64,000 nucleotides of DNA. It comes from Rhipidocladum racemiflorum. Its lineage: Eukaryota > Streptophyta > Magnoliopsida > Poales > Poaceae. A program made the position numbers and the translations under genes. Location: positions 56,940,561-57,004,560 of the forward strand of contig CM070569.1 in NCBI GenBank assembly GCA_036346355.1, given 5' to 3'. Positions 10,926-22,959 of this stretch are shown in pieces. Under the pieces are notes generated by a model. The model saw only the letters and a program-made list of their open reading frames with translations. It did no database searches and was not told the DNA's origin. Every line of letters starts with the position of its first letter. The first letter of the stretch is position 1.

Positions 10926-12647
10926 GTTTCTCTACATATACATTGATCTGATGAGTATATATGCAATCTAATTTGTGTTTGTGTTACTTTTTTCACCGAA
11001 GGTTGGAAAAGTAGGTTGCGAAGGTGGTTCATCAGCTCCTAACTGAATAATTGACCCAAGCAGAATGGCTAATTCATTGATTGTGGTTTGATTGCGCTAC
11101 ATTCCAATTTTTTGGCTGCGTATATAGCCTATTTATGTGTGCGCACTCAAAAGAACTATATGTCATTTCTCAAATCACATCCATGACTTTTAATTTATGA
11201 TATAATAAGGGTTGTAGCTTATCTAATTTGTACATCTACTCAGCATTTCATTTCGATATCGTGTGATTCTGATCCTCCTATTGTTCTCAGGAACTCATAT
11301 CTCCTCTGTACAACATAACAGTATGACCTAACACGTCTCTAAAATTGCTTTCAATAGAAAGAAAGAAATATGTTTGCAACAAGCTACATGACTTTTCGTA
11401 TCTTACCTTTGGTTGGAAAATGAGACGTCCTAATTTTTCCCTTCTTAGTTCTTACTACTATAGTCCCCATACTATTACTTCATCACTGATGGATCTCTGT
11501 TCTTACAGGCATTTCTTAAGCTTTTTTTTGTTCTTCATCGTCGTATCCTAATTGCTATGTCAAAATAAACCAAGAGATATATTGTACAGATATCAAGACC
11601 TCTTTTGTTTTAATTTTAGCGATTGTAGAATAGCTCTACCCACGGTGTTTTTATTATTTATCCAACTAAAGATGCATTCTTAGCGGTTCTGCTGCCGAAA
11701 GCAGACCTTTTTTTTTCCTTCTCATGGAAAGAATGCCAATGAGAGTATGCTTGACCCTTTTCTCTGTTTTTCCATGCTGAGCTACTGCCGGTTATAGATA
11801 TTTGAGATTGGCGAGCAGGGTTTACATTTCTTTATGCTAAATGATATTGTGGGAATGATTCTATACTACTCCTGCTATAGTACACTCCAACTGTGACTGC
11901 AGAATGGAGTCTGTGTATGCAATTTGGGTATTCTCAAAGATGATGGTTGCATTTGACTGCATTTTGCATCTGAGGTAAATCCCTGCCCTTAGGTTGGCCT
12001 ACGAGGTCGTATGAGTACTGCTAGAAACTATTTTTCGATGCATCAAGGTTTATCATAGCGTATTTTGTTACCAACTCAGCAGGCTAACAATGAAGCAACT
12101 CATTAAGTTAGCTTTGTATGCAACAAGGATTACTAACGAATGGGATAGGCCCCTGCTAACTTTATGGTCATGATATTTTTGTAGAAATAAAGGTTGCCGT
12201 CAAGACAATGCTGATTGCTTTCTTAAAGCATGGTTTTACATTCTCAAGTGCTGATTTTCCGTTTTTCATGTCATTGTGCTATGTTTTCCCCATTCTTTTC
12301 TTCCATTAGGACCCAACTGCAGGGAGGAAATGCCTATGTTGAATAATTTTGAGCATTCTTATTACTGAAAAGAGAGATAACCATTATATAATACAATTTG
12401 TCCTTATATCTGATCCCTAATACTGAAACCTTTTAGGCATGGACCATCAGGCCCAAACATTGAAATAATTTTCCGAATTATGTTTTTTCTTTCTATGAAT
12501 AATTCTACTATTGCCACCGATTATGTCCCTATGAGATGCTTATTTTTATAATGTTTTATCCATTTTCATTATCTGAATATTTTTGCGTTGTACAATCCGC
12601 AGCAATGATAATTGATTTCTTTATTTGTCTTAATAGCTAGGTTACAG
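10926..12647 (+). other. Probable introns of the copy 2 gene; one weak exon candidate
   Basis: T-rich, low-GC sequence with little open frame, as expected of introns downstream of the repeated exons. One possible small exon lies at 11291-11320 (acceptor TTCTCAG, donor GTATGA, encoding ELISPLYNIT in the correct phase). A second splice-flanked open segment at about 11902-11971 does not keep phase. No transposable element is obvious here. Confidence 0.3.
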
Positions 12648-12782
12648 GATGTTCTTGATGATACTTTTCCTTCTGTAAAAACCAATGTGTCAGCTTGGTG
12701 GACTTCCTTCCGGTCTGATTTATCATTTGTTCATAATTTCTGTGAGAGGTGTGTCATGGCGCTTCTTTCCAAGGAAGGTTAG
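12648..12782 (+). CDS. Candidate terminal exon of the copy 2 gene
   Basis: After the acceptor-like GGTTACAG, an open frame of 44 codons reads DVLDDTFPSVKTNVSAWW... through FCERCVMALLSKEG and stops at TAG (12780-12782). It starts in phase 0, compatible with the exon ending at 10925 or with the candidate at 11291-11320. Composition and codon use look coding, and no repeat is evident. I cannot name the family. Its link to the upstream exons is inferred from order, strand and phase only. Confidence 0.35.
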   Translation, partial: DVLDDTFPSVKTNVSAWWTSFRSDLSFVHNFCERCVMALLSKEG

Positions 12783-13399
12783 AATACTTTTCTTGACTTC
12801 GGTAACTCTAGCTGCCTTGCTTTCTTTGGCTCGATACGTTTTATTTATTCCATTGGGATCGGAATGCAATACAGATAACAGAAAGATCTCTTGATTTTTA
12901 TCCCCTTGAGACGGCCAGAGGAATGGATGTATGAAGAAATTTACATACATTGACCAAAAACAAATCGCATTTTGTCTTTCTCTCTTTATTTAGGCTGCTT
13001 CCATTTGCTATCTACTGTTCTAAGTGATCTGGTGCTAGCTTTTTACTTTCCCTTCCAAAATTTAAAGAATGGGTTGCCCTTACAGTAGCGTTATTGATTT
13101 CCTAGAGATTCTGTAGGCAAATGGTTCACTGGTTCCATAGAAAAAAAAAATCTATATTCAGTGTTTTTGTTTTGCGAAAAAGGTCCTGTGGTTCTGCACG
13201 ATCGCGAATGGGTCCACCGTTTTTATGCAAAACGACACTGTGGTTACGTAAATTCGTTAATGGCTCCTACCCAATGCATTTTTAAAACCCCCCAAAAAAA
13301 TCTAAAATTGCATTTATGTCCTGGTTTTTTTTTTTGTAAAATGAATCCCACCCGAAGTTTGCACGGCACGGCATCGCGCGTAATTATGCCTAGTAAATA
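12783..13399. other. Intergenic, no gene seen
   Basis: T-rich sequence that could hold the 3' untranslated region of the preceding gene, then low-complexity runs of A, C and T near 13143, 13293 and 13327. No supported gene or element boundary was found before the second solo LTR. Confidence 0.5.
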
Positions 13400-16300
13400 T
13401 GTGGCGACCCGGGTAATTAACCTAGAGTAATTAACCTCCACATGGGCATTACCCTATATTAATCACTCGAATCTCGATATAGTAGCTAGCAAAGTACCGA
13501 ATAGTCCAGTACTTTGTCAGGTACCATACCGTGTTTAGAATATTGCAGCAGAACAATAATTAGAGACTGAACTGAAATATATTACATTCCAGCCACGCAT
13601 GGCTTACATGGTCCAACTTAACTAAACATTGGTTCCAAATTACAACAAAATCTATATTACAACGGTCTCATCCCATGACGACCGTCCAAAAGTAATCCTT
13701 TCTACCCGATCATCTAGTACTCTTGATTGTAGTAAGCGTAGTAAGCATCCTCCTGAAGTTCTGAGTCCTGCACGTCACCTTCGGTCCACGCCTCAACGGT
13801 GGATCCATCAAGCTCGCCTTCTAAGCAAGGGGGGATTTAAGCAAGAGTGAGTACAAAGTACTCAGCAAGTAATAGTAGATAATGCAATACATGAGTTTTT
13901 CCTTCTTTTTCCAAATCCAACTTACCACCTCCTTCAAATCTGCTTTTTATTGGAAATAGGTTTTGATTTTCTTTAAGAGTTGCCAATTTTAATTAAAAGA
14001 GCTACTAACACCCAAATATGAGGCAGACTTAGCTTCCGTAGCCTCCAATCCAGGAGACAGGCATGAATTCATGATTTAGACCCTGCGCAGGTTTGTACCA
14101 CTTTACCCATAGTGACCTCCACGAGTGAGGCTCCAGAATGTTTATCACTAATCCGGTAATTGTGATCTTTACCCTGTTACTCGAGTGGGGAACCCTCTCA
14201 AGGCCATTCCACTACACTCGCAGCTAACAGTTGTACTCCACCCTAATGTGGCAGTACTTTCCTGGCTTCAAATATAGCGCCATATGGAGAACCTCAAACA
14301 CATGTTGGGTTTCCATCTGCCACCATCTCTCTGGGGTTTCCGGCTCCCCCAGATTAGGTGCCTATTTACTAATTAACCACCATGCAAGATCACAATACGT
14401 TCATAGGACAACCTTTTCTGTATGATTACTCACACTATGGTTGATACTGGATTTACGGCTCATTGCCTGAGTATTAGTTGTTTATCCTTATATAATAACT
14501 TATGTAGAGGACCCCCCGGCCTTTTCACCTTCTCATCGGCGTCCTCTACCCACCACAATAGAATATAACTTTACGCCATAATGAAAACAGTATTAAGCTT
14601 TTGTTACCAACAACACCGACTTTCACAAGTCGAAAATAGAACTGATCACTTCCTCATCTTATACCACTTTCACTTTCCAACTTAGATACTTTGCTTTGAA
14701 TCCAACTGATCTCGATTTAAGTTTTTGCAATATATATATAAAGAGCTTTTTGATGCATGAGTGATATAGATAATTATACTGAAATCAATTTTAAAGGCAC
14801 TTTAATGGAATTTGATCAAGGAAAGCTTGCCTGGAATAATACTGATAGGTACGCCCTCGCTCGTATACAGGAGCGGTTGGTCTGACGGGTTCTGTTCTGG
14901 ACCTGACAAGGACCAATTATTAAATCTACAGACTTGCCCAAAGCAACCCCTTTTTAATCTAAACCATTAATTTACCCATAGTATTAATACTTTAGCAATT
15001 AAGTAATACAGCAATTCAGTTAATCCAGATTTAACTAATTACAGATTTTAGTTATTAACTCGTGCTTTTAGAAATTGAAATAGCATTTTTCCTACGATTC
15101 AGATACGTGCATTTTAGCCTACGCAGATGCACGAAAGAATTAGATTACTTATTTTCCCATTTTTCCTTCTCTTTTCTTTTCTCTTCTTTTCTTTTCTCTT
15201 CTTTCCTTTTCTCCTCTCTTTTTCTTTTCTTTCCTTTTCTCTTTTCTTCTTTCTTTTCTCTCTGTTCCTCTTCTCTGTTCTTATTTTCCACTGCCCCTTT
15301 TTCCTTCTACTGGCCGAAGCCTCTTGGCTTTCTTCTCTGGGTCTCATCGCCTCCTCTCTGGGACCGAGCTCCCCAGCTCGATCTCCTGCGGTTCCCTTGC
15401 TCTCCCAACCCTACTGCCGAATCCTCCCCCCCTAATCTCTCCTCTCTCTCTACTCTCTGCCTCCTCCCCAGCCGCTAGCTCTGGACGACGTCTCCCTGGC
15501 GCCGCCGTCGCCCGCTTCCAGCACGCCGCCTCCTCCATGGCCGGCTTCCCCCTCGGCCACGGCTCTCCCTCTCCCTCTTTTCTGGGACTCCATTCCCCTC
15601 CTCTACTGCTACTCTCTCTACTGCCATCCCCCCTCCCTCTTAATCTCTTTTCTAATGCAGATAAGAACAGGTATTACTTGATCTACCGGTTCTTTTGCTG
15701 GTTGGTTCGATTTGGCATTTCTAGTTTGCATGATAAGAACAGAATACTACTACTCTAGTTGGTTTTCGTTCTCTACTCAGATTTCGCATCTAGAGTTTAA
15801 ACGGTAAGAACAGATACTACTGGCTTTGCTGGTTCTACTCGTTGCCTTCGGTTTTGTTTGCAAGTTTTGGGGGTCGATGATGGAGTTCTAGAGGGACGGC
15901 TAGGCATTGATCTAAGCAACCCTAGAGCGAAGCTGAGACTACAAGCTATCAACCTATTCAGTGCACTAAAGGAGTAGCTTGCTACTGTGAATGGTTGTGC
16001 ACCTGAAGATCGGTGGGGTTCGGTTCTGGGGAAGGAGGTGTTGGTGCTGTTCGGTTCTTGAGACCCTTCTGGATCCTGCTCGGTTCGGTTCACTGGTTCT
16101 TGGGGATCTCCTTGTTCGGTTCTTGGGGGGCCTCCTTGCTTCTGGCTCCTGGTTCGGTTCAGTGGGGCTTGGGGATCCTCCGGTTCGGATCGTCTTGTGG
16201 TTCGCCTCCTGGTTCAGTGCTCTTGTGGTTCTCTCATTCCTCTGGCTTCTGGACCCTCTTGCTTCTTGCTCTCTTGCGCTCTCTCTCTCTCTCTCTCTGG

Positions 16301-16895
16301 ACAATGTGTGCTGGGCGTGTGTGCTCTGTTGGTTCTCTGGTTCGGCTGGGAGTGAAGGAAGGCAAGAGTGATGGCTGCTTGCTTAAGAAGGAGAAGAGGG
16401 AGTGAGACCGGCCTGTAGCCATGTCTCCACCCTGGCTTCCTCGGGAGTAGTGCTTGGCTGAGAATTGCTCTACGTGCTGCTGGCTGTGAGCTGGGCACGA
16501 GCTGGCTGGGAGCTTGCTGGCTGCTGAGTTGGAATGGTCAAGGGCATGGAGTTGTCTGATGGGTAAAACAATGGCTCCCTTGGTTGTTCACTGGACAAAG
16601 CAAGGTTTCTTGGTTGTCTAAGGGGTAAAATGCTGCTACGGATACCCGCAATCCGAACAGGTAAGTCGCGGTTACCGAATGATGAACCGGGTCTAGCGAG
16701 AGGTACCAATTCGGCCCCTACGGGTCTGGTATCTCGGTGATCAATACCTTCGCCTGCGGGTCTGACGGCAATCCTCTTCTATTTCTATTCGCTCTATTCG
16801 CATTTTAAATTCTTTTGCAATTAGTTTATGCTAATTACAGTTCTAATTACTTGATTGAGCTATTAATTGCTTAGTTGATTTTCTAGGTTCTTACA
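13400..16895. mobile_element. Solo LTR, 3.50 kb, gypsy-type
   Basis: The element starts TGTGGCGACCCGGG and ends GGTTCTTACA, with a perfect 5-base duplication AAATA on both sides (13395-13399 and 16896-16900). It has no polyprotein. Its size and plan match the solo LTR at 2776: an early GTGAGTACAAAGTACTC motif (near 13847), then an AT-rich middle with a TATATATATAAAG stretch near 14730, then a GC-rich half. The latter includes a long CT-only tract at 15160-15300 and a CT microsatellite near 16279. The longest open frames here (15062-15758 and 15966-16405) are by-products of pyrimidine-rich sequence, not genes. Confidence 0.87.
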
Positions 16896-16900
16896 AAATA

Positions 16901-18480
16901 TCACAAAACCTTGCCTTTGGCAATGTATGTAGGCTCCGAGTCACCTCGAAAGATAACGTGCATAGATCCAACTAAGCATGGGTGTGTACCTACACCCATT
17001 AATTTGGACACGATTTTGTGACATTAAAAATGTAGCAAAAAAAAATCTGAAATCCACCAATGTAGTATATATCTCGGTACAATCGTGCAAACAAAGCTTC
17101 GGTACCAAACTCGGTAGTATGTGGTGAAAACAAAAGAAACACGCGGTATTGAATATATGTGAAATATATAATTTCTAGCTGAGAGGTGTTTCTATGTTTT
17201 TCTTTTTAAAAGTTGTACAACTATTAAAGCATGAATAAAAGGTAGATGGTGATTACTTACCCCTTCGCTTGCTTCAAGATTTGTGCAACTTGTACTAGAA
17301 GGAAAAGCATAGAAGCACTGCTCTTTCTAGTTTGTTCTCTTTTTTGTTTTCTTTTATGAGTACTAGTCTGTCCTCATCCCTTCTCTTATATAGCACACGG
17401 GGCAACAGGGGGCCACAACCATTAGGTTGGTTGCACCCCCGATCAGGGTGCCAGAGATCAACCCAACAAGTCGATCAAGGCTTCAGAAAAATCCATCCAC
17501 CAAAATAAAGTTTGTGTCATCTTAAATTGATTGTATCGATATCATAACTGAGCTACTCAAAACCCTGCAAAAAGAATCAACTTCGAAGATGGTCACGTGA
17601 GAGACCAAAACTCCAAACCCATCAGCATCACCCTAAACCCCGAATCAATCTATCGATCACGGGAAGTACCTAATCCTAATAGCAACAATAGCAGTAGCAA
17701 TCACGGGAAGTACCTAATCCTAATCGTATCTAATCAATGAAAAAGAAAGCACAACACGAAGAAGCAGTTGAACGCGAATGAACCGGTGTTGATTTGGCCA
17801 GGCGATCTTCTTTTAGCGCTGGCCGCATCAGCTGATCCCAGTTGCGCTCCACCGCCAGCATCCCGAATCGGCCAGATCTTGCTGCACGTGTGAAGCTGCA
17901 GATTAGAACAGCAAAAAGGAATGAAGCCTTGGTCGATGTAATTTGGGAATCTTGGAGAGGATGGGCTGGAAGAAGATGGCGAGCGTGGCGATGGAGGAGG
18001 AGTAGCCGCAGTTGATGACCCTGGCATCTCCGGCGAGGACGAGCTTAGCTACGGCTGTCGGCTAGGCGGGATGGGCCTTAGCAGCGAGCGGTGTTGGCCG
18101 AACGAGCGCGGAGCCTCCGGGGCGAGGAACGGTCGGAGCGAGCGAGGCGGAGAGAAGCGAAGCGGAGGAGACCGCGGAAGGCAGAAGCGGAGTGCGTGAG
18201 GATGAGGTGCGGAGCCCGCGAGGCGAACCGAGGGAGGCTGCGACGCGCGAGACAACGGCGGAGGGCGGCAGGTAGAGGTGGAGCGCGCGAGGCTGAGGGA
18301 TCGCGCCATGCGGGCTTCTCCGAGGCGGAGAGAAGTGAAGAATCCAGAAGAAAGCGAGGTGGCTGAAGGATATCGGTGATCTCTCTACGCGAGCAGTGGA
18401 CCGAGCGCCGATCGGCACCGACACGCGGATAGCGTCGGAGCGCTCTAAACCTCCAGAACTTAATATAGTTATAATTCATA
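16901..18480. other. Gene-free stretch with a GC-rich block
   Basis: Ordinary AT-rich sequence to about 17730, then a GC-rich block (17760-18440) in which several frames on both strands stay open simply because of composition. A minus-strand frame in 17880-18030 looks faintly exon-like (VINCGY, then a run of hydrophobic residues). Without a splice partner or recognised domain I do not call a gene. A hairpin with the stem ATGGGTGT...ACACCCAT lies near 16977, and a related one near 18560, so a captured fragment inside an unnamed element is possible. Confidence 0.35.
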
Positions 18481-18779
18481 TCTTAAGTGGTACAATATGT
18501 TAGCTTTGTTTTTTATTTTTTTGGTTAGAGTACAAATATTCAAATCATGTTGACAAGCATGGGGGTGTAGTTAAAACCCATGCTTTGAAAAGACACGCTC
18601 ATGTTGTCAAATGCAATAACAACTAAATTTTGTCACTGATACCTCGATTAGTAGGAGGCGTGAATGTGCACCCTTTTTCACCCAGATTCGATTCTAGGTA
18701 TTGCCGTCGGTGTATTGCTGCTATCTACAGCAAGTTGCAATTTTTACACAGAATCACCTTGGTTTTCGTGCTACAGTTG

Positions 18780-18903
18780 ACTATAAATGTATAGACAGCT
18801 TCTTTTTCTTTTCTCTTTCTCTTCCATCCACATCAGCAAATATGTGACATGTCAACTCTTATAGACAGCAGTTGTCTATGCATTGTCTATGCATTGTACA
18901 TGC
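18780..18903. mobile_element. Truncated Tourist-like MITE
   Basis: The sequence TATAGACAGC...CTTATAGACAGC...CATTGTACATGCTCTA matches one half of the complete MITE at 57244-57535, which ends CCATTGTACATGCCC. Only one terminal repeat is recognisable here. Confidence 0.55.
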
Positions 18904-20145
18904 TCTAGCCAGTACTCAAAATTGTACAATGTTGAAAGTAATTGTTATTTGACGGGTTTGACTTGGATTGCCATGAAATTGAGACTATGATGCAGGGTAA
19001 GAATCATTGTAATCACCTGATGACTTAGAGTCCGGTATAAATCGATCTGCAAGCTCCATATGTATTACCTGAACAGCCTCCTCATATCAACATGTCAATG
19101 AGTATCACACTCGTCAAATGTTACCGACGAGATGGAACGAGGCCAACGGGCTTTCCACGAGCACACAGGGTAGGAGGCTGTTCTTGTCAATGCAAATCTT
19201 CTGCAACGTACGCGTGCTAGTGAAGACAATTAATTAATTGGGAGTGCACAAATCAGATCATATGACAGCGTAGCCATTAAACACAGCATGCTTTTTATCG
19301 GATAGAACTTAAAAAAATGTTGGATAGTATCATGTAACCAGCTGCATGCCTTTTGGCATCGCCTGGATGGTTCGAGATTTAGTAGCAAGGTTTTTACCTC
19401 AATTTTGGTTGGATCTGGGGGGAAAATCTTTGGAAGAGATGGGGAGAGGAGAGGAGGAAGCTTAATTTGGTTGCCTAAAAATATACTCCACCTAATTATT
19501 TAAAAAGGGTCATTATGTATGTGCATTATTACGTGCAGAAGCTATTTATTTTGATTTTATTTTCATCCCTATAGCATAAAATATATTTATTGAGTTGTGC
19601 AAATCAGTATAAACATAATGACAACAATGTTGGTTCGTTTACTAACTCGGTGTGCATGATGCAGCCTTATGTGCCACTATGCCTTGGCATTCACCGGTGA
19701 GCAATGATCAATGTGCCATCATTGTTCATTCTATCAACACATAATCACCCACTTTTATCCTCGTGACATTGATGATAATACCATCTGTGTACCCCTTATA
19801 CATCGTCACCAAAGTCCATACAACTACTTTTAAGCCTTGACCTAAAAAAAATTCCTTGTTACCCCCTACGCGATCGAGCTTACCGTCTTTCTCAACCTTG
19901 CATTTGGCCCAAATATCCGTCCAGAATCGAGATGCACAATGCATCGCACGTCTAATTAAAGGCGCCAAAAAGTGAGTTAACAATGGTCGCGAATTGCATA
20001 GGCGTCAACAGCACATGGAATGGTGCGTAAGTTGCCAAGACAGATTCGTTGTATCTAGACGCCATCCCGCGAAGTCTGCGCAGCATTCGTTGTATCTAGA
20101 CGCCATCCCCCGGTCGTTTTTAAACTATAAATTTTAGGTGCTGAT
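18904..20145. other. Intergenic, no gene seen
   Basis: AT-rich sequence without recognised domains. A minus-strand 85-codon frame (19726-19983) has no motif and is not supported as a gene. A direct repeat of about 26 bases (CGTTGTATCTAGACGCCATC) occurs at about 20048 and 20087. Confidence 0.4.
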
Positions 20146-20316
20146 AGTGTACAGTAGATAATATAAATTAAATTAAATTAAATTAAATTATTAATTTGTT
20201 GAATGTATTTTTACTATTCTACTATAAGATAAAGTATAAATAAACTCTAGTTAATTTGATTCATTAGGTAAAAAGAATGAATGGTTCATATTTAAATTAG
20301 TGTAGTGTAAAAGAGC
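20146..20316. mobile_element. MITE, same family as the one at 63480
   Basis: The right half (ACTCTAGTTAAT, then ATGGTTCATATT, then AGTGTAGTGTAAAAGAGC) closely matches 63915-63981, including the TTTACACTACACTAA-type end. A short TTAAA microsatellite lies at about 20165-20190. Boundaries are approximate. Confidence 0.5.
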
Positions 20317-20670
20317 TCTTTTAAACAGGCAACACGTACATTACTCTCTGATCACACAGCACAGGCGTGGCCATTTCGGTCGCGTTTGTTGAGATATCAT
20401 GTGTGTTGAGATAGAACAATACTCTTGTTCTTGAATATAGAGATATGATTAGACTCTTATCTCTTAGTTGGTGAATTTGAATATACCACCCCATTATAGA
20501 AAAAGAAGCTTTGTCTCTCTACCTTTGTATTTTTATGATTATTCTGACTATTCGATTGATGCATTGTAATTGATCTATAACGATCATCATCGTTTTACAA
20601 CAGTTTGCATTGCTAGCGCTGGCGCAATTGCGGAACCGACGATGTGCCCTTTGCCGCTCAGGTTGGGACC

Positions 20671-21545
20671 AAGGTTCAAATTCCCAACAAAAATTTAAAA
20701 TCCCCCCCCCCCCAAGATCCTAAATCTCGTCCAGATATTTTTTTTTTTTTCAAAATGATACATTACTTTCAAAAATCTCGGTGAGATCTTATCAATTTTG
20801 ATCGAGATCTCGGGTATTTTGACTGAACTTCAAGTTTTTTGGGCAGAATTTGATTGGACTGGGGTGAAGACCATCCACAAAATTTTTAATGTGGTTTGAA
20901 CCATTTTTTGCTCGGTTTAAATTTATATAGCATGGCATATAGCTCATAATATTAACTTGTTATACATCTTCATGTAAAACATGTTCGTACTTCTTCTTTT
21001 AATTATGTTTTTACATCTTCTTGCGATATATGATGAATTGTGTACATGTATGCATTTCATTATGTGTCAATGTTGTTTCATTATCTGCAATATACTCATT
21101 TTAATTATATGTCAATTTTATTTCATGCCTATCATTTGTGATGATAATATATATTAATTGTTGCCAATTGTAACCCTCATAATCCAAAAATCAGTCGAAA
21201 TTTTTAATTTTTATCATGACAGTAACATTGTCAGAATTTTTAAAAAATTCTCAGACTTGATTATTATCTGAAAATTTCATAGAAACGTAATGGTGCGTCA
21301 GGACCATCCACAAAAACTTTCGAAATTTTTCAACATGTTTTGAACCATTTTTTCATTCAATTGAAATTCGGTGAGATCTGGACATTTTAGGTCAAGATCT
21401 TAGAAATCTCGGTAAAAAAAACTAGATTAAAATTTTTCTTTTTAAATTTCGATCAAAATTTATCTATAATTCTAATATCTCACCAGGGCTTCGTATTTTA
21501 GTTCCCTCCGAGATTTCATCTCAAATCGAGATTTAAAATCTTGGT
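20671..21545. mobile_element. Non-autonomous element with ACCAAGG-type ends
   Basis: Left end ACCAAGGTTCAAATTCCC and right end GAGATTTAAAATCTTGGT are imperfect inverted repeats. The interior is AT-rich with repeated forms of TCGGTGAGATC and ATCGAGATCTCGG, and has no coding potential. Related sequence appears at 50411-50790, 58080-58550 and the ends near 59730 and 60640. A Mutator-like origin is a guess; no target duplication was resolved. Confidence 0.5.
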
Positions 21546-22077
21546 CGGGTCTGAATCGGCACGGACGGGATCGGGACAAACAGGTGGCGGAGTACATGGA
21601 ACACGGCGAGCAAAAGGGTGGGTCGATGGGGTCTGGGTTGGCTGGCACGTACGAAAGAAGCAAGGGCTCAACTCGGGCTGGACGCGACGGACAGCGGGGT
21701 GTGGTGCGGTGGGCCGAGCGAGTCGGGTTCATTGTCCTGCGCTGCGATGGCAACCGGCAACCTACTTTAATAATTCGTCGCCCGCCTGGCCCACCGGCGC
21801 CGCTCGTCGCTCTCCGATACGTGATTACGTGTTCGGGTCTCGCCGTGCGCCGGGTGTCTACCACACCACCGATGGACGATGGCGACGGCCGTCCTTGGCT
21901 ACCACCGGCAGGTGGATCCTTCCAAGTCGTACTCCCAAATTGCGAGTGCTAACTGTTACGGATGTTTCTACCTGTGACATTTGCGTCTCGTATGCCTCAC
22001 CTTCAGTGTACGGTCGTCTCGAGAGAATCAATCATTTATCCGTTTTAGTCAGTCAAATTGATCAATTTACTATATAT
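21546..22077. other. GC-rich stretch, no supported gene
   Basis: A GC-rich island bordered by repeats. It holds a 192-codon plus-strand frame (21541-22119), but the frame starts inside the preceding element and ends inside the following Helitron, shows no domain, and runs against an equally open minus-strand frame. It could be a leftover promoter or first exon. Confidence 0.4.
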
Positions 22078-22078
22078 A

Positions 22079-22301
22079 CTAGTTACATGCCCGTACATTG
22101 CTACGAAAAACAAAATTGATAACGAAAAATAAAGATTAAAAAATAAAAAATTTATTTCACAAGATCAAACATCTATTTTTAACGCTTCGTTTCTTGCAAA
22201 AGCTGGCTAATTAAAGCAACGCTTCGTTTTTTTGCGTAGGGCAATTAATGACGTAGGTAGAACTCACCACTGCCACCAACTGTTGCTTTATAATAATAGT
22301 A
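22079..22301 (-). mobile_element. Mini-Helitron, first unit of a tandem pair
   Basis: On the minus strand the 3' end reads GCAATGTACGGGCATGTAAC then CTAG, followed by T, as in grass Helitrons (CTRR terminus, insertion between A and T). The body is about 90% similar by eye to the next unit. The 5' TC terminus has been lost at the junction with that unit. Confidence 0.65.
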
Positions 22302-22531
22302 CTAGTTACATGCCCGTGCGTTGCTACGAAAAACAAAATTGATAACGAAAAATAAAGATTAAAAAATTAAAAAAATATTTCACAAGATCAAGCATCTATC
22401 TTTAACGCTTGCTTTCATAAGCTAGCTAATTAAAGCAACGCTTCGTTTTTTGCGTAGGGCAATTAAGCAGGGCAATTAATGATGTGGGTAGAACTCACCA
22501 CTGCCACCAACTGCTGCTTTATAATAGTAGA
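22302..22531 (-). mobile_element. Mini-Helitron, second unit, complete ends
   Basis: On the minus strand it begins TCTACTATTATAAAGCAGC, preceded by A, and ends GCAACGCACGGGCATGTAA then CTAG. This fits the Helitron rule 5'-TC...CTRR-3' between A and T. It is 230 bases with no coding capacity. It lies head-to-tail with the unit at 22079, and the TBL intron holds a related element. Confidence 0.75.
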
Positions 22532-22544
22532 TATATATATATAT

Positions 22545-22916
22545 AGGAAAATGGTTGCATACTCTTGGAAGTATGTACTCCCACTCTCAATATACTGCAT
22601 AAATGATGTTACTATACTTCTTTATCCTTTTGAGTATACTCTAATACTAATTATAAGATACTCCAAAGTGAGTTTCACGAAAAATTTCATCAAAACCCAC
22701 ACTTTATAGCATAATTTGTTTATATACTCTTTTTGTACATGAAAAATGGTATATAGCAAGAAATAAATGGTTCCGATGATTTATTTTCAACAATGTCGCA
22801 TTTTAGTACCTTAGAATTATTATTGAAGTATACTGAAAGTGATAAAAGAGTATAACACATTAGTTTAAGTGGTATACTGGAGGTGGGAGTACGTACTCCC
22901 AAGAGTACGAAAAAGG

Positions 22917-22920
<4 letters not shown>
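22545..22920. mobile_element. Micron-like MITE in a TA tract, A
   Basis: TATA tracts flank imperfect inverted repeats: left ACTCTTGGAAGTATGTACTC, right GAGTACGTACTCCCAAGAGT (reading the plus strand, approximately). The interior is AT-rich and non-coding. Insertion inside TA microsatellites is a hallmark of rice Micron elements (established knowledge). Assignment to that family is tentative. Confidence 0.55.
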
Positions 22921-22947
<27 letters not shown>

Positions 22948-22959
22948 GGATAACAGAAT

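Noticed and set aside
15062..15758. Open frames of 138-144 codons rich in F, L, S and P.
   Set aside because: They come from a CT-only tract inside a solo LTR. Low-complexity translation, not a gene.
13400..17023. Right end of the second solo LTR at GTGACA (17023).
   Set aside because: No target duplication there. Ending at TTCTTACA (16895) gives a perfect AAATA duplication.
18049..18479. Several minus-strand frames of 86-133 codons.
   Set aside because: Three frames are open at once over the same GC-rich block. No motif, no splice partners.
21541..22119. A 192-codon plus-strand open frame.
   Set aside because: It starts in one transposable element and ends in another, has no domain, and is matched by open frames on other strands because of GC-rich composition.
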